From the NCBI RefSeq assembly GCF_900186835.1, contig NZ_LT906448.1, forward strand, positions 310,001-374,000: 64,000 bases of DNA. Reading direction: 5' to 3'. The position numbers and the translations under genes were made by a program. The stretch is from Pasteurella dagmatis (GTDB taxonomy: Bacteria; Pseudomonadota; Gammaproteobacteria; Enterobacterales; Pasteurellaceae). The notes beneath the pieces were generated by a model. The model searched no databases. It was given only the letters and a program-made list of their open reading frames with translations, and was not told where the DNA came from. How positions within the stretch are numbered: position 1 is the first letter of the stretch; each line of letters opens with the position of its first letter. Positions 58,641-64,000 of the stretch are shown piece by piece.

Positions 58641-59544
58641 ATCCTCTAGGATGGTATCTTTCGTGCAAATGTTTTAAGCGTTCTTTCGCTACATGAGTAT
58701 AAATTTGAGTGGTGGATAGATCGCTATGTCCTAACAACATTTGTACGACGCGTAAGTCCGCCCCATGATTGATTAAATGTGTCGCAAATGCGTGACGGAG
58801 CACGTGAGGTGATAAGCTGTTCAAATCAATCTCAGAAATCAGCGCATAATGTTTAATTCGATGCCAAAAAGTTTGTCTAGTCATTTGTACCGCTCTTTTA
58901 CTTGGGAACAACACATCACTGCTTTGGCCATTAAGTAAAGTAGTTCGCCCATAAAGCACAAATTGACGAATCCAATAAGTAGCCTCTTCACCAATTGGTA
59001 CAATACGCTCTTTGTTCCCCTTCCCGATAACTCGTACAATACCTTGATTTATATTGATATTTTCTACAGTTAAAGACACCAGCTCTGTGACACGTAATCC
59101 TGTCGCATATAACAATTCCATCATCGCTTTATCACGTAGCTCAAGAGGTACATCGACATCTGGTGCATTGAGTAAATCCGTCACTTGCTGTTCGGTTAAA
59201 TATTTTGGCAAACGGCTTGGCAATTTAGGTGAACTTAATACCGCACTTGGGTCATCTGTACGGTATTTTTCACGATATAAATATTGAAAGAGCTTGCGAA
59301 TAGCACTCAGTAAGCGAGCCGTGCTGGTGGCTTTATAACCTTGGGTGAGCCGTTCACCTAAAAAGGTTTGTAAATCGATGGCATCTAAGGTGATTAGCGT
59401 TAAAGGTTGTTCTTCAGATTGTTTTTCTAGCCATTGCAAAAGTGCTGTTAAATCAAGACGATAAGATTGCACTGTATTTTGTGATAGTTTCCTTTCTATC
59501 CATACATCATTTAAAAACAATTCAATTAACGCAGTATCTTTCAT
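58639..59544 (-). CDS. xerD: Site-specific tyrosine recombinase XerD
   Basis: The 301-residue recombinase has a SAM-like N-terminal domain and a catalytic domain with Arg in ATGLRVTELVSL, His-x-x-Arg in SPHVLRHAFATHL, and the nucleophile Tyr in STTQIYTHV. The C-terminal KHLHERYHPRG is typical of XerD rather than XerC. It acts with XerC at dif to resolve chromosome dimers. It is followed upstream by an MFS gene that begins 160 bp after proC on the same strand. An uptake sequence lies inside. Confidence 0.93.
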   Translation of the reverse strand: MKDTALIELFLNDVWIERKLSQNTVQSYRLDLTALLQWLEKQSEEQPLTLITLDAIDLQTFLGERLTQGYKATSTARLLSAIRKLFQYLYREKYRTDDPSAVLSSPKLPSRLPKYLTEQQVTDLLNAPDVDVPLELRDKAMMELLYATGLRVTELVSLTVENININQGIVRVIGKGNKERIVPIGEEATYWIRQFVLYGRTTLLNGQSSDVLFPSKRAVQMTRQTFWHRIKHYALISEIDLNSLSPHVLRHAFATHLINHGADLRVVQMLLGHSDLSTTQIYTHVAKERLKHLHERYHPRG

Positions 59545-60705
59545 TTATTCGCACCGTTTTAATAAAAAAGCCTCGACTTTGCGTGGAATGAACACTAACG
59601 CAAGTGCTGCAAATCCAGCCATTGCAACGAATGTCATTGAGGCTGAAATTGGGTATAACACGCCTGAAAGCGCAGTTAATAATGCCACAGAGGCGCAACC
59701 TGAAATACCGTTATAAAGTCCTTGTAATTTTGCAATATGGCTGATTGGCTGGGTCGTAAAATAACGAATCACAGCATAGTGGCTAACTGCATAGGTTAAA
59801 CTGTGTAAGGTTTGAATTAAGGCTAATGACCACACTTCGGTTGCAACACTTAATGATGCCCAACGAACCACTGTTGCGATAGCAGAGAGATAAAAGAGCG
59901 AACTGACTTTCCAAGTGCGAAAGAGCTTCGTTGAAAAGAAAAATAACAACATTTCAGCGATGACACTCAATCCCCATAACAAGCTGGTTGTTTGTACCGA
60001 AATGCCTAAGCTCGTCCAATATAGTACACTGTAAGCATAATAAGTGGCGTGTGATCCTTGAATAAGTGAAACGGCGATCAATAAGCGTAAAGTCGTTTTA
60101 TTTTGGAGCAAGCTTTTAAAAGTCACCTTATTTTCTACCGCACTTTGTTGATCAACAGGTGCTGGCCTTGGTGTTGACATCTGCAATAAGGCATAGAACG
60201 CTAAAAGTGCGGTCAAAATCCACACAATATTGTGTTCACCGACATAGCTAATCACATAACCGAATACAACCACACCAACAACAAACGCAAACGATCCAAT
60301 CAGACGTGCTTTGCCGTAATCTAACTGAATTTGTTGTTGCCATATGCTTGCTAATGTATCACTAAGCGGTATTCCACCCGAGTTAATCATTGCAAATAAG
60401 CCAATAGCTATAAATAGCAACCAGAAGTTTTCGGCAACAAAACTCATCACTAATAAAATCGCAAAGCTAGACCACGCAAGATAACGCAAAGCGTAAACTA
60501 ATTGCGATGCCCTTTTAACTAAACTTGAGAAAAAGATCCCACCAATAAAACGGAATACATAAGAACTGGCGATCACTAACCCAATTAATTCTTCCCCATA
60601 AGCTTGTGATTTTAGCCAAACAGGAAAGAAGGGAACAAATACGCCATAAGCACAAAAATACCCGAAAAAACTTAAAGCAAGCCAGTTAAATGCTGAAATT
60701 TTCAT
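59545..60705 (-). CDS. MFS transporter, HcaT-like
   Basis: The 386-residue protein has twelve membrane segments and the MFS_1-like (nucleoside:H+ symporter/HcaT) pattern, starting [21 protein letters not shown]. coli HcaT is a putative 3-phenylpropionate importer; the substrate here is unknown. The ATG at 60705 shares its first base with the proC stop (TAATG) and is preferred to an upstream start. Two uptake sequences lie inside (60137 and 60205). The stop abuts xerD. Confidence 0.82.
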   Translation of the reverse strand: MKISAFNWLALSFFGYFCAYGVFVPFFPVWLKSQAYGEELIGLVIASSYVFRFIGGIFFSSLVKRASQLVYALRYLAWSSFAILLVMSFVAENFWLLFIAIGLFAMINSGGIPLSDTLASIWQQQIQLDYGKARLIGSFAFVVGVVVFGYVISYVGEHNIVWILTALLAFYALLQMSTPRPAPVDQQSAVENKVTFKSLLQNKTTLRLLIAVSLIQGSHATYYAYSVLYWTSLGISVQTTSLLWGLSVIAEMLLFFFSTKLFRTWKVSSLFYLSAIATVVRWASLSVATEVWSLALIQTLHSLTYAVSHYAVIRYFTTQPISHIAKLQGLYNGISGCASVALLTALSGVLYPISASMTFVAMAGFAALALVFIPRKVEAFLLKRCE

Positions 60706-61529
60706 TAAAACAATTTTTCCATTTGTTGAGAACGTTCGACACAAGCTTGCATTGCTTGTTGCACGATGTCTTGTAGATGCTGCTGATTAAAGACCGATAA
60801 TGCGGCAGCAGTAGTACCACCTTTTGATGTGACATTTTCACGTAGTGTTGCAATCGGAATATCTGGATTCTCAGATACCATTTTTGCAGCACCAAGCGCT
60901 GATTGTTGCACTAATAAGCGTGCTGTGTTTTCATCTAAATTCATATTCAACAACGTTTGTTGCATTGCTTCCATGAATAGGAAAAAATACGCAGGACTAC
61001 TGCCAGAACCGGCGGTAATTGAGTGCATATCACTTTCTTGATCAACCCAGCAAGTTTTGCCTACTGCGGATAATAAGTCTTCGGTGAATTGTTTAAATTC
61101 AGAAATTAAATCTGCTTCAGCAAATAAGCCAGACATTCCTTCAGAGACTAACGCTGGTGTATTTGGCATTACGCGAACAATTTGTTTTGCACTTGGTAAG
61201 AGCGCATGTAATCTTGTAATAGAAATGCCAGCGGCAATGGAGATCACTAATTTTTTGCTAAAATCGACCGCACTTAATGCTTGGCAAGCTTCCGCTAGCA
61301 CTTGAGGCTTAACCGCAAGTAATAAAACTTCAGCATTTTCTACTGCACTTTTTTGATTAAGGCGAGTATCAACGATTTGCACACCTTTTTGTGCAAATAA
61401 TTTAAGCTTTTCTGCATTGGGATCGCATACGGTGATTTTATCAGCTTGGTAGTGCTGTTTTAATAAACCAAACACAATGGCTTGTGCCATATTCCCACCA
61501 CCGATAAAGCAAATTGATTTCGCTTGCAT
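60705..61529 (-). CDS. proC: Pyrroline-5-carboxylate reductase ProC
   Basis: The 274-residue enzyme has the N-terminal Rossmann motif [13 protein letters not shown] and the C-terminal [14 protein letters not shown] signature. It makes proline from pyrroline-5-carboxylate using NAD(P)H. It heads proC-MFS-xerD and is divergent from rdgC. An inverted uptake sequence lies inside. Confidence 0.96.
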   Translation of the reverse strand: MQAKSICFIGGGNMAQAIVFGLLKQHYQADKITVCDPNAEKLKLFAQKGVQIVDTRLNQKSAVENAEVLLLAVKPQVLAEACQALSAVDFSKKLVISIAAGISITRLHALLPSAKQIVRVMPNTPALVSEGMSGLFAEADLISEFKQFTEDLLSAVGKTCWVDQESDMHSITAGSGSSPAYFFLFMEAMQQTLLNMNLDENTARLLVQQSALGAAKMVSENPDIPIATLRENVTSKGGTTAAALSVFNQQHLQDIVQQAMQACVERSQQMEKLF

Positions 61530-61625
61530 ATTTTTCTCTCGAACTACGTTACAATATCAGAATTATTATGTCGCGAATGTGACATACAAGTTGTCTATTC
61601 TACCTCAAAAAAGAAGGAACAAACT

Positions 61626-62534
61626 ATGTTTTGGTTTAAAAACGTAATGATTTATCGCCTAACAAAGGACTTGGATTGGTCATCGGATAAATTACAAACA
61701 GAATTAGAACAATGTGAATACCATCCTTGTAATCAATCTGATATGGGTAAGTTTGGCTGGACAAATCCATTGCGTGGTAGCGAAATGTTACATTTTTCAG
61801 TAGGAAAACAGGTTTTATTAGTTGCACACAAAGAAGAAAAAATTTTACCAGCTCACGTGATTAAATCTGAATTAGATCAACGTATTGAGCAAATCGAACT
61901 GAAAGAAAATCGCAAATTAAAGAAAGTGGAGAAACAAGCATTAAAAGATGATGTAGTTTCCGTGTTATTGCCTCGAGCATTTAGTAAGAATCAACAAACC
62001 GCTCTGTGGATTGATGCTGAAAATAATTTAATTTATGTAGATGCTGCATCTGCTAAACGTGCGGAAGATGCGCTGGCATTATTGCGTAAATCATTAGGTT
62101 CATTACCCGTGGTGCCATTGAGTTTTGCAAATGAACCGAGCGTGATTATGACAGATTGGATTACTAAAGACAGCACACCACAATGGTTAATTCCATTAGA
62201 AGAGGCTGAATTAACGGGCAGTAACGAAAGCGGTATTATCCGTTGCAAACAGCAAAATTTAGAGTCAGAAGAAATTCAAAACTTACTTAATGCGGGTAAG
62301 TTTGTAACTAAGTTGTCATTGGAATGGGAAGATAATTTATCTTTTATTTTGAATGAAGATTGTACTTTAAAACGCTTGAAATTTGCCGATCAAATTCGTG
62401 AAAAAAATGACGATATTTTAAAAGAAGATTATGCACAGCGTTTTGATGCTGACTTTGTTTTAATGACTGGCGTATTAAGTAAGCTCACAGCGAACTTACT
62501 TGATGACTTCGGTGGTGAAAAAGTGCGGTTATAA
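61626..62534 (+). CDS. rdgC: Recombination-associated protein RdgC
   Basis: The 302-residue protein starts MFWFKNVMIYRLT, the usual RdgC N-terminus, and has DVVSVLLPRAFSKNQ, the family's conserved loop. RdgC forms a ring around DNA and restrains RecA; in some bacteria it affects pilin variation. The ATG at 61626 is preferred to an in-frame start 102 bp upstream, which lies near proC and lacks a ribosome site. A perfect uptake sequence overlaps the last codons. Confidence 0.93.
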   Translation: MFWFKNVMIYRLTKDLDWSSDKLQTELEQCEYHPCNQSDMGKFGWTNPLRGSEMLHFSVGKQVLLVAHKEEKILPAHVIKSELDQRIEQIELKENRKLKKVEKQALKDDVVSVLLPRAFSKNQQTALWIDAENNLIYVDAASAKRAEDALALLRKSLGSLPVVPLSFANEPSVIMTDWITKDSTPQWLIPLEEAELTGSNESGIIRCKQQNLESEEIQNLLNAGKFVTKLSLEWEDNLSFILNEDCTLKRLKFADQIREKNDDILKEDYAQRFDADFVLMTGVLSKLTANLLDDFGGEKVRL

Positions 62535-62560
62535 ATTTTAATGTTTTATTAATCTGATAA

Positions 62561-62637
62561 AAACGCCTGATGTTTCAGCGACACTATATGATTTTTAGCG
62601 ATAAGTTAGAATTAAAGTGTACTTGAATCGGGCGTTT
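62561..62637 (+). other. Structured intergenic RNA or large-loop terminator after rdgC
   Basis: An 11-bp stem (AAACGCCTGAT / ATCGGGCGTTT, one G-U) encloses a 55-nt interior with an inner 5-bp stem ACACT / AGTGT. It is followed by ATTTCTTTT and lies 52 bp before the next gene. It may be a terminator of rdgC or a leader element of the cyclase gene. I recognise no known riboswitch class. Confidence 0.4.
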
Positions 62638-62688
62638 ATTTCTTTTATAAAGGAAATGGTTGTTATGACGATATAGGAGGATATGTTT

Positions 62689-63432
62689 ATGACAACAGTA
62701 GCAAATGCAATTACATTTTTAAAACAGCAGAGATGGGTTGATTTAAGCCATTCTGTTACTTCTGATATTCCTTATTTTCCTGCCTTTAAACCTCTTGAAG
62801 TGAAAAGCTTATTTACGGTTGAAAAAGATAGTTTCTTCACGCAGGAATATACCTTAGTAAGCCAATATGGTACACATATTGATGCGCCTATTCATTTTGT
62901 GGATAACACTCGCTATTTAGATGAGATTCCAATCAAAGATTTTGTATTGCCTTTAGTGGTGCTCCATAAAGAAGATGCAGTGAAGCAAAATAATGATTAC
63001 ACCGTATCTGTTGAGGATATCTTGGCTTTTGAAGCCGAACATGGAAAAATTCCTGAGGGCAGTTTTGTGGCATTCGCAAGTGGTTGGTCAGAAAGATGGC
63101 ATGATCATCAAGCTTTTTATAATAAAGATCATACCGGGCAAGCTCATACGCCCGGTTGGTCGCTTGAGGCATTAAAATTTCTACACGAACAGCGTAATGT
63201 TGCGGCAATTGGCCATGAAACGTTAGATACAGACAGTGCTTTAGATGTGTTGAAAAATAAAGATTTGGTAGGTGAGCGTTACTGGTTATCTTTGAATAAG
63301 TTTCAAGTGGAGGTACTGAATAACTTAGCTACTTTACCAGCAACTGGTGCTGCCATTTTTATCGGTGTTCCGAAAATTAAAGGTGCTCCGGGCTTTAATG
63401 CACGTGTTTTTGCGGTAGTTGATGCTAGATAA
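62689..63432 (+). CDS. Cyclase-family metal-dependent hydrolase (PF04199)
   Basis: The 247-residue protein has the metal motif YGTHIDAPIHF (HxGTHxDxPxH type) and DLSHSV near the N-terminus. This family includes kynurenine formamidase and other metal hydrolases acting on amides or cyclic esters. The substrate here is unknown, and no tryptophan-degradation genes are nearby. The ATG at 62689 lies 8 nt after GGAGG. The alternative at 62683 is too close to that site. Confidence 0.82.
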   Translation: MTTVANAITFLKQQRWVDLSHSVTSDIPYFPAFKPLEVKSLFTVEKDSFFTQEYTLVSQYGTHIDAPIHFVDNTRYLDEIPIKDFVLPLVVLHKEDAVKQNNDYTVSVEDILAFEAEHGKIPEGSFVAFASGWSERWHDHQAFYNKDHTGQAHTPGWSLEALKFLHEQRNVAAIGHETLDTDSALDVLKNKDLVGERYWLSLNKFQVEVLNNLATLPATGAAIFIGVPKIKGAPGFNARVFAVVDAR

Positions 63433-63451
63433 TATAGAGTTAAATACATAT

Positions 63452-63488
63452 AAAAAGCCTGCTATTTGATAGAATAGCAGGCTTTTTT
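63452..63488. terminator. Bidirectional terminator between the cyclase gene and oapA
   Basis: AAAAAGCCTGCTAT and ATAGCAGGCTTTTT form a perfect 14-bp stem between convergent genes. Confidence 0.92.
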
Positions 63489-63498
63489 ATAAAAGATG

Positions 63499-64000
63499 TT
63501 ATTTTTTATAAATGTAAGAACCATCAGTTTGGCGTATAAATCTTGTGCCGTTTTCTAAACGCATTTCAGTTACACGGCCTTGGCTATTCACTGAAACTTG
63601 TACTTTATCACCCGGTTTGAAGTTACTTAATGCATTGCCTGCGCCTTTTGCTTTAGTCATTGCGTTTACATCAGCAATGTTCAAGTTATGATTACGAAAC
63701 ACTTGCATTAAACTTACACCTTGTGGGACGGTTAACGTTTTACCTTTTACACTTTTCGCAGGCGCAGCTTCTACTACTGGCGCAGATTTTTTATCTACTT
63801 TCGTTGGTTTTGGCTCAACAACTTTAGCTTTTTCTTTAGTTTTTGGCTGCTCTAATGCTTTAGGTGTTTCGATGACTTTAGCTTTTTCAATCAGTTGTGG
63901 TTTCTCAACAGGCTTGTTTGCTTCCAATACTTGAGGTTTTTCATTAATTGTTGCTTGTTCAGCAGATATTTGAGTATTATTCAACACTGGTGGAGGTGTT
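63499..64000 (-). CDS. oapA: Opacity-associated protein OapA, C-terminal part (gene runs off the window)
   Basis: At least 166 codons are visible. The C-terminal 85 residues (from TLTVPQGVSLMQVFRNHNLN) form the LysM-like OapA domain (PF04225). It is preceded by a Lys/Pro/Glu-rich linker with repeated EKPQ / EKAKV motifs and a poly-proline TPPPV at the edge. OapA in Haemophilus is a membrane-anchored cell-envelope protein affecting colony opacity, nasopharyngeal adherence and possibly cell division. The N-terminal membrane part lies outside the window. A GTG at 63987 is internal, not the start. Confidence 0.85.
   Translation of the reverse strand, partial: TPPPVLNNTQISAEQATINEKPQVLEANKPVEKPQLIEKAKVIETPKALEQPKTKEKAKVVEPKPTKVDKKSAPVVEAAPAKSVKGKTLTVPQGVSLMQVFRNHNLNIADVNAMTKAKGAGNALSNFKPGDKVQVSVNSQGRVTEMRLENGTRFIRQTDGSYIYKK

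Noticed and set aside
58639-59544. Phage or integrative-element integrase
   Set aside because: The recombinase has the XerD C-terminus and lies in a proC-linked core cluster with no att repeats or phage genes.
61524-61625. 34-codon N-terminal extension of rdgC
   Set aside because: It lacks a ribosome site, is cysteine-rich and unlike the family; the ATG at 61626 gives the conserved start.

Overview
The window is about 64 kb of AT-rich chromosome from a gammaproteobacterium of the family Pasteurellaceae. Three things support this. About thirty perfect copies of the Haemophilus-type DNA uptake sequence AAGTGCGGT lie across it. The gene blocks follow Haemophilus order (lepA-lepB-rnc-era, lgt-thyA-tadA, pilABCD, focA-pflB). 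A two-gene ibpB-ibpA locus encodes an immunoglobulin-binding-type exoprotein with two Fic domains and a YopT-like protease. That fused architecture is known from Histophilus somni, so H. somni or a close relative is the most likely source. This is inferred from family knowledge, not from a database match.

Layout. Positions 1-5.7 kb hold the 5' part of nhaB, divergent fadR, and a Fur-type-regulated ferric-iron ABC transporter (fbpABC). Then come dmsD, alaA and the menaquinone genes menF-menD-menH (5.7-11.6 kb). The ibpB-ibpA two-partner secretion locus fills 11.8-26.3 kb, and its exoprotein of 4235 codons dominates the window. Downstream, era-rnc-lepB-lepA (reverse) is followed by grcA, ung, yaaA, a lipoprotein gene, fieF and pfkA. 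A reverse block rlmC, nagZ, ycfL-like, hinT follows (35.9-38.8 kb). The fermentation cluster focA-pflB-(GDSL esterase autotransporter)-pflA occupies 39.2-45.6 kb. Then tadA, thyA, lgt, a TauE/SafE permease and rppH lie on the reverse strand, followed by a 616-bp gap with two perfect DnaA-box 9-mers.

The last third contains ampD divergent from pilABCD, which has a CRP-S-like competence site upstream. coaE-yacG-GNAT follows, then a tandem glycine riboswitch ahead of an alanine/glycine:sodium symporter, raiA, aphA, and a reverse xerD-MFS-proC run divergent from rdgC. A metal-dependent cyclase-family gene and the 3' part of oapA complete it.

Functionally, most of the window is core housekeeping of a facultatively anaerobic, naturally competent host-associated bacterium. 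It covers anaerobic metabolism (pfl, grcA, focA, dmsD, menaquinone), iron capture and DNA uptake. The accessory part is ibpBA and the GDSL autotransporter. The most striking signal is inside ibpA. Two 927-bp Fic copies differ only at synonymous sites, and they sit among roughly 25 tyrosine motifs of ITIM/EPIYA-like form alternating with proline-rich motifs. This looks like a host-signalling decoy array attached to AMPylation and protease domains.
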